From: Bdellovibrionia bacterium
Lineage (GTDB): Bacteria > Bdellovibrionota > Bdellovibrionia > Bdellovibrionales > JAGQZY01
Reading direction: 5' to 3'
DNA: 64,000 nucleotides
Assembly (NCBI GenBank): GCA_030424715.1
Contig: JAUHWH010000004.1
Span: forward strand, 195,059-259,058
In this document: positions 17,417-24,416 of the stretch, one piece after another
Layout: every line of letters starts with the position of its first letter
How positions within the stretch are numbered: the stretch's first letter is position 1
Notes under the pieces: model-generated
The model's database searches: none
Seen by the model: the letters and a program-made list of their open reading frames with translations, nothing else
What the model was told of the DNA's origin: nothing
Position numbers and translations under genes: made by a program

Positions 17417-17995
17417 CTACTTTGCCTTTTTTGCCAATGATTCTTTTGGCTTTTCAGAAATTTTAGATGAAACCTTTACGGTCACTTTATCGGCGACTGT
17501 AACTCCCATAAACGATGGGATCTCAATTTTAAAGTCAGATATTTTGATTTCAAAAGAAGAATCGACTTGGCCATTATCATCAATTTTTGCCTTTAGAGTG
17601 ACTGGGCGACTTTGTCCATGAATTGTCAAAGTGGCAGGGATTTTTTTACCTGAAAACTTTGGTGAGCTGGGGGACCATTTCTCAACTTTATAATCTTTTA
17701 TCTCCAGTGTCGCTTTAGGGAATTCTTTTGTCTTAAGGTATTTCTCTTTCATGTGCTTATTTCTAAGAGACATTCCTGTGTCTAAAGAATTGAGATCAAC
17801 AAAGATCTTTGCGTTCATTTTTCCACCGCTAACTGAGATCTCTCCTTCAGGCCCACTGCCTTTTCCATTGATTTTTAAAAACCCTGGATTTCCAACAGCT
17901 AAAAATTCAGTTTTACCGTTCTTTAGTTCTAAGTTCATACTTGAAAAAGCAAAGCTCGGTACAAATATTGTTAAATATAATAATGCTCTCATCAT
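17417..17995 (-). CDS. YceI family periplasmic protein
   Basis: 192 residues with a signal peptide (to about FAFSS). The mature part has YceI hallmarks: LDTGMSLRNKHMKEKYL, FPKATLEI, and a later LTIHGQSRPVTLKAK followed by SFEIKISDFKIEIPSFMGV. The family forms a lipocalin-like barrel for polyisoprenoid or other amphiphilic ligands and often sits beside cytochromes. Here it lies between the diheme lipoprotein (10 bp upstream) and the heme-barrel gene (7 bp downstream). The tail is Lys-rich. Confidence 0.88.
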   Translation of the reverse strand: MMRALLYLTIFVPSFAFSSMNLELKNGKTEFLAVGNPGFLKINGKGSGPEGEISVSGGKMNAKIFVDLNSLDTGMSLRNKHMKEKYLKTKEFPKATLEIKDYKVEKWSPSSPKFSGKKIPATLTIHGQSRPVTLKAKIDDNGQVDSSFEIKISDFKIEIPSFMGVTVADKVTVKVSSKISEKPKESLAKKAK

Positions 17996-18005
17996 GATTT
18001 CTCCT

Positions 18006-18728
18006 TTATCTTGGGGCTCCGATGTCTATCCATCTTAAAAGTGTTGTTCTTTCTATTTGATTTAGAGGAGGGCGTGGTGGAAGGGGCATTCTCCCTTCAG
18101 AGACTTCCTCATAAATGTCGTCGATTTCATCGACTGTATTAAAATAAGTTTCTAGGTTGAGCCCATCGGCATTGCCGCCTGCTGTTGAATGACAGGCAAA
18201 ACAGCGAAACTTAAAAATTTTATTTCTCACGAGCTCATAAGTGATTTCACTATCTGGCGGAACTTCAGTGAGTGGTTCTTCGATGGGGTCTAACGGATCT
18301 GTTGGTTCACCATTTCCAGGATTATCAGGGTCGCAGTTTCCTCCGCCAGCTCCAGTATTGGGTGCCCCGGCATCAACCCAGGCAATCACCAAGTCTTTTT
18401 CGGCTGGTGCAAGAGGAGGATTGGGTGACTTTGGCATTGTGTTATTGATGACTGCAAATTTGATCTGTGAGGCCCAAGTTCTTGCCGAGGCGAAGGTCGA
18501 TAGGTTGACTCCTCCGGAACTTGCGCCGTTTCCATGACAACTGAAACATCTTGGCTGAAAGACCTGCGACTTCACTTGTTCAAATGTAATTCCAGGCCCT
18601 GCTCCGGTATCGCCAGGGGTGCAGGTGCCTTGACCTTGTTCAGCACCAGGGCCAGTGGGCAGGTCGTGATAAGCGGCGTAATCACATGAGATGGTTAGTA
18701 AAAAGAAAAACCCAATTAATTTCCTCAA
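18006..18728 (-). CDS. Diheme c-type cytochrome lipoprotein
   Basis: 240 residues. The leader ends at LTISC (Cys15), a lipobox with Asp at +2, which in enterobacteria favours inner-membrane retention. Two similar units follow, each with a CxxCH heme site: VFQPRCFSCHGNGAS and IFKFRCFACHSTAGG, separated by a Pro/Gly/Asp-rich linker. Each unit ends with a similar block (LVIAWVDAGAP and LLRWIDIGAP). The layout resembles the cytochrome domains found in planctomycete-type proteins. First gene of the set diheme lipoprotein - YceI - heme barrel; a shared electron-transfer role is inference. Confidence 0.8.
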   Translation of the reverse strand: MRKLIGFFFLLTISCDYAAYHDLPTGPGAEQGQGTCTPGDTGAGPGITFEQVKSQVFQPRCFSCHGNGASSGGVNLSTFASARTWASQIKFAVINNTMPKSPNPPLAPAEKDLVIAWVDAGAPNTGAGGGNCDPDNPGNGEPTDPLDPIEEPLTEVPPDSEITYELVRNKIFKFRCFACHSTAGGNADGLNLETYFNTVDEIDDIYEEVSEGRMPLPPRPPLNQIERTTLLRWIDIGAPR

Positions 18729-18795
18729 AAGTCCCCCTTTTGTTTTTGAAAAGTTTTAGAGGCTCAAATAAAGAGCCTCCAAATTTTTTCAGATT

Positions 18796-19122
18796 TTATT
18801 GAGCTCTACAGACAACCTCTTTCTTTAAGACTGTGCCGCCCTTTGACCAATCGTCAAAACGAACACAAGTGTAGGTAATCGCAGAACCATCATCCATTGA
18901 GATCGTTACTACGGAGTCATCTGGAGTTTGTGAAACGACGGTGGCATTTTGAACCATGTCTTTCATCGCAGGATTTACTCTTACGAAATGCTCGAGAGAC
19001 TCTTCGAGAGACTCGGAAACAAATCCAGCCTGACTGTTCTTGAAAACTAGGTTTCCTCCACCTTTAGCGAATGCAAATTGTGAAAGACTCATAATTGTTA
19101 AAGCTAATACTAGTTTTTTCAT
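18796..19122 (-). CDS. Small secreted protein, unknown
   Basis: 108 residues with a signal peptide ending FAFAKGGG. The mature part is about 85 residues with a pair of cysteines near the C-terminus (YTCVRFDDW, EVVCRAQ), likely one disulfide, and a beta-strand pattern. GGAGAAA precedes the ATG. It is divergent from the regulator gene at 19238, with 115 bp between them. No family recognised. Confidence 0.6.
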   Translation of the reverse strand: MKKLVLALTIMSLSQFAFAKGGGNLVFKNSQAGFVSESLEESLEHFVRVNPAMKDMVQNATVVSQTPDDSVVTISMDDGSAITYTCVRFDDWSKGGTVLKKEVVCRAQ

Positions 19123-19177
19123 TTTTTTCTCCTTTGTTTAGTTATCAACTTGAATCCAAGATAGCCAAGCTCAGCCC

Positions 19178-19206
19178 TTGCTTCCACGAACACTAGTTGT
19201 TATAAA
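19178..19206 (+). promoter_or_regulatory. Promoter of the TPR/winged-helix regulator
   Basis: TTGCTT at 19178-19183 and TATAAA at 19201-19206 with a 17-bp spacer. The start codon at 19238 lies about 25 bp after the expected transcription start and has GAGGGG upstream. The same gap must carry the - strand promoter for the gene at 19122. Confidence 0.5.
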
Positions 19207-19237
19207 ATGTTGCGTATTGTTTCGTATTTGAGGGGTT

Positions 19238-20977
19238 ATGAATTCAAAATTAAGATACTTTGAGGGAGACTACGAGTCCGCCTCAAAGGGGAAAAATGAT
19301 TTGGTTTCAATAGCTTATAAGATAGCTGGACTAATTTTCACCGGACAACACCAAGAAGCTAGGCTATTGGCTAAATCCTATGAGAGTAAGCTGAGTCAGG
19401 ATTCACTGGCCGTCGCCTATTTTCATTTGGGCCTAAGTTACACGAGGACTTCGGACTATTCGAAGGCGCAAGAGTATTTTGTTAAAAATCTTAGTCTTGT
19501 GAGAAACGAAAAACTAAGTAACGAGTCCCAGTTTTTTGCTTACCAAGGGGCAAGCTTTTTTCGGTTCTTTTTCTCCCGTCATAAAAAAAGCCAAGAGCTT
19601 GCAGAAAAAGGCTATCGCGCTCTTTTAGAGCTAGAGAACCCTCCAAGTTTACTTCTTGGACTTTCACTAGATATTCAGGCTCATAATTTGATTCAGCTTG
19701 GGCATGTTAACCGGGGCATTAAGGTTTTTGAGAAAGCCTTGGATGTAACGAAGAAGTCAAAACTAACTGATTTATTCTCAGAGATTGAGATTTCACATCT
19801 GCTTTATCATAGTGAGTTTGATCCTGATTTAAATAAACATATTGATGTTCTTCTTAAGTATTTAAGAAAAAGTAAGAATAAAAACGATTATTCTAGATCC
19901 GAAATCGTTTTACAAATATCAAAGCTGTACTTTCTAATGGGAAGGTTTCAAGATTCAAGTGAGTTTTTAAACCAGCATTTTGATGTCGTCTATAAAAACC
20001 AAAACAAGCGAAAAATTGCCTTACTCAATACATTAATGGCTCAACTTGTTATACAAAAAGGACAGTATCTCGAAGCCCTATCTATTATTAGTGTTGCACT
20101 TTCACAACTTAACCCTAGTGTAGATAAAAGCCTCTACCTCCCTCTTCTTGGTCTAAAGATTAAAGCATTAAAATATTTAGGCAAACCAGCGCATGACGAA
20201 ATTGAAGAGTCTAAGCTCGTGGCTCTTAAAGTGGATCGAACAATCAATAAAAACATTCAAGATCGACTTAATGGAGAATTACAGTCTCGAAAAATTGGTG
20301 ACGATAAAATAGCCGATATCATGGACAGGGTGAGAAAAGAAGACCTTACCGTGATAAAGGAGTTGCTAGGGTACCAATTTCTTTATCCGGTCCTTGAGCT
20401 TTATAGGCTCACCCCAGGGAAACAGTATATCGTGTTTTTGGAAAAGACCGGTACGATATTGCTAGTAAGTAATTCAGCAATAAAAAATGTTGGCAAAGGG
20501 TTTACCAGAACTCAAGTTAAACTGCTTAACTGTCTTAGTGAGGGGTCTCAATCAAAAGAAAAACTAATTTCTAAAGTTTGGGGGTACGGCTACGATCCTC
20601 TTAGACACGACTCTCTTATTTACACCTCAATAGCGCGGCTGCGAAAAATATTATCCCCATTTGGACAATGGATTCATGCAGATGAAGACTCTTACAGTCT
20701 TGATTATAACGTCGAAATATCGATTCCGGAAGGTCTTGAAGAAAAGTTGGTTAAAAACTCTGAAACGCCATCAGTAAAAATTAAAACTCAGGACCTTAAT
20801 CACCGGCAATTGAGTTTTTTGGCTGAAGGGGCTGATTTTCCTGTTAGTGTTAGCGAGTATGGGAAAGCGTGGAAAGTCACAAGGATGACAGCCCTTAGAG
20901 ACTTGAGAGAACTGAATGTTAAAAATCTTGTTGTAAAGATTGGACAAGGGAAGGCTACTAGATATTTACTTATTTAA
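19238..20977 (+). CDS. TPR-repeat protein with two C-terminal winged-helix domains, probable regulator
   Basis: 579 residues without signal peptide. From about residue 10 to 350 it is all-helical with TPR-like repeats (LAVAYFHLGLSYTRTSDYSKAQEYF is one). About 415-500 is an OmpR/PhoB-type winged helix: FTRTQVKLLNCLSEG, then LISKVWGYGYDPLRHDSL, and YTSIARLRKIL as recognition helix. A second, smaller winged-helix-like unit closes the protein (HRQLSFLAEG, then MTALRDLRELNVKNLVV), as in DeoR-like domains. No receiver domain. It is divergent from the secreted/cytochrome cluster and may control it; the repeat array just downstream could be a target. Both are inference. Confidence 0.75.
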   Translation: MNSKLRYFEGDYESASKGKNDLVSIAYKIAGLIFTGQHQEARLLAKSYESKLSQDSLAVAYFHLGLSYTRTSDYSKAQEYFVKNLSLVRNEKLSNESQFFAYQGASFFRFFFSRHKKSQELAEKGYRALLELENPPSLLLGLSLDIQAHNLIQLGHVNRGIKVFEKALDVTKKSKLTDLFSEIEISHLLYHSEFDPDLNKHIDVLLKYLRKSKNKNDYSRSEIVLQISKLYFLMGRFQDSSEFLNQHFDVVYKNQNKRKIALLNTLMAQLVIQKGQYLEALSIISVALSQLNPSVDKSLYLPLLGLKIKALKYLGKPAHDEIEESKLVALKVDRTINKNIQDRLNGELQSRKIGDDKIADIMDRVRKEDLTVIKELLGYQFLYPVLELYRLTPGKQYIVFLEKTGTILLVSNSAIKNVGKGFTRTQVKLLNCLSEGSQSKEKLISKVWGYGYDPLRHDSLIYTSIARLRKILSPFGQWIHADEDSYSLDYNVEISIPEGLEEKLVKNSETPSVKIKTQDLNHRQLSFLAEGADFPVSVSEYGKAWKVTRMTALRDLRELNVKNLVVKIGQGKATRYLLI

Positions 20978-21082
20978 GTTAATACGGTGGTAGGCACGAC
21001 AGATGCAAGATCCTATGTTCCTGGGCTTCCGCATTGGTTCAGTGGCTGCTCGCCCGTTTAGTTTGGAGGGGGAAACAAAATG

Positions 21083-21156
21083 GTAACAAGAATTGTGTTA
21101 CTATTTTGTTACAAGGCGAGTTCTAAAAACTTGTTACAAAGCTTTTTTGTAACAAG
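21083..21156. repeat. Array of TTGTTAC / GTAACAA repeats
   Basis: Four copies of an 8-9 bp motif: GTAACAAG at 21083-21090, TTGTTACAA at 21106-21114, TTGTTACAA at 21131-21139 and TGTAACAAG at 21148-21156, with a half-match TGTTAC at 21096-21101. The last two form an 11-bp inverted repeat. Spacing of roughly 24, 24 and 17 bp suits protein binding sites; a strong hairpin is an alternative reading. No ORF covers it. Confidence 0.5.
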
Positions 21157-21192
21157 TGATCTTTTAAACATTTAATTTTATTGGAATTATTC

Positions 21193-21279
21193 TGGTACCG
21201 ACGGCGAGACTCGAACTCGCACAGTATTGCTACCGGGGGATTTTGAATCCCCTGCGTCTACCAATTCCGCCACGTCGGC
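21193..21279 (-). tRNA. tRNA-Leu (anticodon CAA)
   Basis: Read on the - strand this folds as a class II tRNA: acceptor GCCGACG with CGTCGGT, a D-arm with GGCGGAATTGGTAGACGC, an anticodon stem GGGGA/TCCCC with loop TTCAAAA giving anticodon CAA (Leu, UUG codons), a short long-variable arm, T-arm GCGAG-TTCGAGT-CTCGC, and an encoded CCA (21193-21195). It marks the right end of the AT-richer block. Confidence 0.96.
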
Positions 21280-21349
21280 ACATGGGTTAAAAAATCGGAG
21301 TCAAAACAGCCAGATGGGTGGATCGGGCTCCGATAGGTAGAAACGGGAA

Positions 21350-21379
21350 ACTATAAGAAGTTTCGGGCGTATACAACAA
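21350..21379 (-). promoter_or_regulatory. Promoter of tRNA-Leu
   Basis: On the - strand TTGTTG (21374-21379) and TATAGT (21350-21355) are 18 bp apart, about 60 bp before the tRNA 5' end. Confidence 0.45.
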
Positions 21380-21539
21380 AAATTTCATGGTTCAGAGCCT
21401 TCTGATGGGCCTTCTGGCGCTTTTTGCAAAATCCCTTTGCAATTTGATGGGCGAAATGTAATGTATCGCATCATAAGTCCTTGATCCTCATCTTTTGAAA
21501 CTCATCGCAAAGACATTTTGAAATATGGGAGTCCTAATA

Positions 21540-22529
21540 ATGTTGATTCGAATGATTCTATTTTCTGTTGTTTGCTCGGTAACGAGCCCTCTGACCCACG
21601 CGGCACCCAAAGCGGGAGAGGTTCAAGTGGCCCTGCCTGAAAAGGTGGTTGTTGAGAAAGTCGTCCCTAAAAAGGCCATTAAAGTCCAGCAAGCCGAGGT
21701 GGTCAGCGCTGCGCCCTTAAATCAACCCGAGTCCAGTCGCATGCGTGAGCAGCGCCAAAAAATGGAGATGGAAACTGAAGAGCGCTTTATCCAGCGTTTA
21801 GAGACTGCCCGGATGGAAGACGAAAAAGTACGACAACAGCAGATTTTTGAACAGAAACTACGGACCTCTGCTCCAGCAGAAGAAACGGCCGAGACCTATA
21901 TAATGGTGCCCCAAGCCGAGGTGGCGCCAGAAGCCACAACGATCGCTCCTAACGCTGTCGTTGCCAAGGCCACGGTCGAGCCCGCTCCCAGTCGTCAGTA
22001 TTACCTTACTGTTGGTGGTGGAGGCGTGAGCTTTCCGCAAGCCGATGACTTGGCAACTCTGAACGGGGCGACCAATGTTTCGCTGGGAATGTCCCTTGGT
22101 GATCGCTTTTGGTTAGAAGCAGGCTTTTTGTACTCTTATCAAGAGGTCGACAGAGTTTTCATCAACAATGAAGACATTGATCAATTTTCATTTTCTGTGT
22201 CGCCTAAATATGACTTTGGGTTCGGCGACCAGTGGGTAACACCCATGGCCGGTTTGGTTCTTAGTTATACGAGACGTCAGTATGATGGTGGTGATGACAG
22301 CTCTCGGGCTTTTGATGCTGGTTTGTCCTTCGGTGTTGATTTTGCGATGAACAAATCGGTAAAGCTCGGGGTGGAAGGTCGTTACATGACGAACCTAAAT
22401 TACGAGAGAGAACGAGGGATCAGCATTCTCGACAAAGCGATCGAGCAGTCGGTCACCGGTCGCTCTATAGAGCCGGTTGAAAACCTAGATTACACAGTTC
22501 TTATGGTCAACGCCAAGATGGTGTTTTAA
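21540..22529 (+). CDS. Outer-membrane beta-barrel protein with periplasmic coiled stretch
   Basis: 329 residues from ATG 21540, which has GGGAG at 21527-21531; the frame also opens at 21525 without a ribosome site. A signal peptide ends at THAAP. Residues about 20-150 are Val/Glu/Lys/Gln-rich with a charged helical stretch (MREQRQKMEMETEERFIQRL) of coiled-coil type. From about 155 the chain is beta-stranded with barrel features (QYYLTVGGGGVSF, FSFSVSPKYDFGF, LGVEGRYMTNL) and ends with Phe. Probably a surface or porin-like protein; no closer family recognised. Confidence 0.75.
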   Translation: MLIRMILFSVVCSVTSPLTHAAPKAGEVQVALPEKVVVEKVVPKKAIKVQQAEVVSAAPLNQPESSRMREQRQKMEMETEERFIQRLETARMEDEKVRQQQIFEQKLRTSAPAEETAETYIMVPQAEVAPEATTIAPNAVVAKATVEPAPSRQYYLTVGGGGVSFPQADDLATLNGATNVSLGMSLGDRFWLEAGFLYSYQEVDRVFINNEDIDQFSFSVSPKYDFGFGDQWVTPMAGLVLSYTRRQYDGGDDSSRAFDAGLSFGVDFAMNKSVKLGVEGRYMTNLNYERERGISILDKAIEQSVTGRSIEPVENLDYTVLMVNAKMVF

Positions 22530-22556
22530 GAGTCTCGTATTCGCGATTATTACTTT

Positions 22557-22583
22557 GGGAGGTTTTGCAGCCTCCCTTTTTTT
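22557..22583 (+). terminator. Rho-independent terminator after the barrel protein gene
   Basis: Stem GGGAGG (22557-22562) pairs with CCTCCC (22571-22576), loop of 8, followed by T7. Confidence 0.85.
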
Positions 22584-22670
22584 ATGCTCAGGGCGAGCGA
22601 TCGCTCCTCAAGCCTAACCTAAGGACTAGCTCATTATTGTAATCCCCTCTAACCCCCTTAGAATAATAGA

Positions 22671-23276
22671 ATGAGAATCGTAGGCCTTGCCCTTATCTTG
22701 ATGCTGACCCTGTCGACTTCGGCAAAAATATTAATCACAACTGTGGCCAAGGTGAAAAATCACGTGATCACCTCTCGCGAGGTGGGTATTCACAAAAACT
22801 TGGAGAAGGCTCTTGGGCCGTTGTTAGACCGATTTTCACGAGACAGTGTCGAAGAGCAAATTATTCAAGAGTGGTTGCTATTTTTTGAAGCCTCCACGTT
22901 TTACAATTCACAAGTAAAGAGCAGTAAAGTCACAAGCGTTTTAGCGCAGGCTCAAAAGCGATTGCGGCAAAGCAAGGACTGGCAACGTCTGAAAGTGATG
23001 CCACACGAGTTAAGGGAGAAAGTTCAGCGTCGCCTCGAGGCCGAGCGTCTGTTTCGCTTTAAAAAGAAGGCCTCAGTCTTACCAGTGAGTCCGTCTGAAA
23101 TCGAGACGGAGTACACCCAAAATCGCATCCGTTACGGCAGTCAAACTCTGGCGGAAGTGAAAGAGAAAATACGGCAAAACAAAATTGAAGAAGACCTGCA
23201 AAGCCGCATGAGTCAGTGGTTCAAGATCTTAGAAGACAAGTATAAGGTCCAACGATTCACTAAGTTCGGAAGTTAA
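22671..23276 (+). CDS. SurA N-terminal-domain-like periplasmic protein
   Basis: 201 residues with a signal peptide (to about STSAK). The rest is helical and similar to the N-terminal chaperone domain of SurA/PrsA-type foldases: ITTVAKVKNHVITSREVGIH resembles the usual 'VAVVNGEVIT' opening, and the last part (TLAEVKEKIRQNKIEEDLQSR) matches the final helix. No PPIase (parvulin) insert is visible, so it would be a chaperone-only form. It starts a run of same-strand genes, with the next ATG 3 bp after its stop. Confidence 0.65.
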   Translation: MRIVGLALILMLTLSTSAKILITTVAKVKNHVITSREVGIHKNLEKALGPLLDRFSRDSVEEQIIQEWLLFFEASTFYNSQVKSSKVTSVLAQAQKRLRQSKDWQRLKVMPHELREKVQRRLEAERLFRFKKKASVLPVSPSEIETEYTQNRIRYGSQTLAEVKEKIRQNKIEEDLQSRMSQWFKILEDKYKVQRFTKFGS

Positions 23277-23279
23277 GCG

Positions 23280-23729
23280 ATGAGGAATGTCGTTCTTGCC
23301 AGCACTGATGCTGAATTTCCGGTTGCTTTACTTGCCAGCATCAACGGGCGTGAAGTCGGCCCACGGGAGTGGTCCTCCCAGGCGATCCAGTCCCACATCA
23401 ATAGCGAGCATCCATGGGTTGTACTGACTGATGAAGGGCGCTACACGGCGTTTATTTTGTACGTGCAGTTCGACGATGTTATCGAGGTCTGTTATCTGGA
23501 GACGCTCTCTCATTTTCGAGGGCAGGGTCAAATGAAGAGGCTTTTGGGACATCTGCTGGGCCTGCACCCTGGTGTGCGATTTTGGCTCGACGTTCACGAA
23601 AGCAATCAGCCGGCAAGGCTGCTTTATGAAGAAATGGGCTTTAAAACCTCCGGACTGCGTAAAGGTTACTACCGAGACGGCGGCGACTGTTTTCTTCTGG
23701 AGCGGCGGGAAATGCCAGTATCTGGCTAA
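23280..23729 (+). CDS. GNAT family N-acetyltransferase
   Basis: 149 residues. Ends of the GNAT fold are visible: a central strand with VCYLETLSHFRGQGQMKRLL, where RGQGQ-x is the acetyl-CoA pyrophosphate loop, and a later SNQPARLLYEEMGFKTSGLRKGYY, the alpha4-beta6 pattern. This resembles ribosomal-protein-alanine acetyltransferase RimI, including the closing tyrosine-rich strand; the substrate cannot be fixed. It is separated from the next gene by a promoter and hairpin. Confidence 0.8.
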   Translation: MRNVVLASTDAEFPVALLASINGREVGPREWSSQAIQSHINSEHPWVVLTDEGRYTAFILYVQFDDVIEVCYLETLSHFRGQGQMKRLLGHLLGLHPGVRFWLDVHESNQPARLLYEEMGFKTSGLRKGYYRDGGDCFLLERREMPVSG

Positions 23730-23779
23730 AAACTGAGTATTTCTAAGCATTTAGTTTTGTCCGTTCTCGACTATTTCCC

Positions 23780-23808
23780 TTGCCTTCTCAGCCCCCCTCT
23801 GCTAAATT
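23780..23808 (+). promoter_or_regulatory. Promoter of the rimP-nusA-infB operon
   Basis: TTGCCT at 23780-23785 and TAAATT at 23803-23808 with a 17-bp spacer. The predicted transcript start (about 23815) lies directly before the hairpin at 23816. Confidence 0.5.
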
Positions 23809-23815
23809 GTCGAAC

Positions 23816-23843
23816 AAATAGGCCCAGTGGGCCTATTTTTTTT
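23816..23843 (+). terminator. Perfect hairpin with T-run in the rimP leader
   Basis: Arms AAATAGGCCC (23816-23825) and GGGCCTATTT (23829-23838), 3-nt loop, T8 in all. It has the form of an intrinsic terminator but lies between a promoter and rimP. It may end transcription from the GNAT gene, act as an attenuator for the nusA operon, or do both. Confidence 0.7.
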
Positions 23844-23858
23844 ATGCATAGGATTGGA

Positions 23859-24413
23859 ATGACTGAAGATTTTAAAAAACTGAAAAGCCATGTTGAGCAA
23901 ATTGCCCAACGAGAAAACTGTTTTTTATATGATCTGGAGTTGTCCGGAAAAGGCCAAGGGCGCACACTTCGAGTTTTCATTGATAAAGAAGGGGCCGAGG
24001 GCGTGTCGATCGATGACTGCTCGCGAGTCTCGCGCGGTTTAGACCTGGTTCTTGATGTGGAAGACTTGGTGGATGGCGGCGCTTATCAGCTAGAGGTTTC
24101 TTCTCCCGGGCTAGAACGTCGTTTGAATGAGCCATGGCATTACAGCAAGGTGATTGGACAAACCATAAATATTCAGTTGAACGCCGGCCTTGGTGAAATC
24201 GTTGAGGGTCGGTCAGCCAAAGAAGAAAAGAGAAAGAAATTAGTCGCCAAACTAAAACAAGCCGGTGAAACAGAAATTGAAGTGGTGATGGACGGTAGTG
24301 ATCCAGAGGGTGAAACCTTGAAAATCCCCTATCAATATATTCATAGGGCGAAGGTTGTTTTTGTTTTTGAAAATAATTTTAGTAATAAAAAACCAAAAGG
24401 TAAGAAGGGATAA
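23859..24413 (+). CDS. rimP: Ribosome maturation factor RimP
   Basis: 184 residues from ATG 23859 (frame open to 23757, ATG 23844 possible). Family features: an N-terminal domain with DLELSGKGQGRTLRVFID, then DCSRVSRGLDLVLDVEDLV and YQLEVSSPGLERRL, followed by an Sm-like C-terminal barrel. RimP helps mature the 30S subunit. Longer than the common 150-160 residues, owing to a Lys/Glu-rich insert (AKEEKRKKLVAKL) in the C-terminal domain. First gene of the rimP-nusA-infB-rbfA-truB block. Confidence 0.9.
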   Translation: MTEDFKKLKSHVEQIAQRENCFLYDLELSGKGQGRTLRVFIDKEGAEGVSIDDCSRVSRGLDLVLDVEDLVDGGAYQLEVSSPGLERRLNEPWHYSKVIGQTINIQLNAGLGEIVEGRSAKEEKRKKLVAKLKQAGETEIEVVMDGSDPEGETLKIPYQYIHRAKVVFVFENNFSNKKPKGKKG

Positions 24414-24416
24414 GCT

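Noticed and set aside
22592..22603. Palindrome GAGCGATCGCTC in a gene gap
   Set aside because: Short, single in the parts I inspected, and not placed at a promoter.
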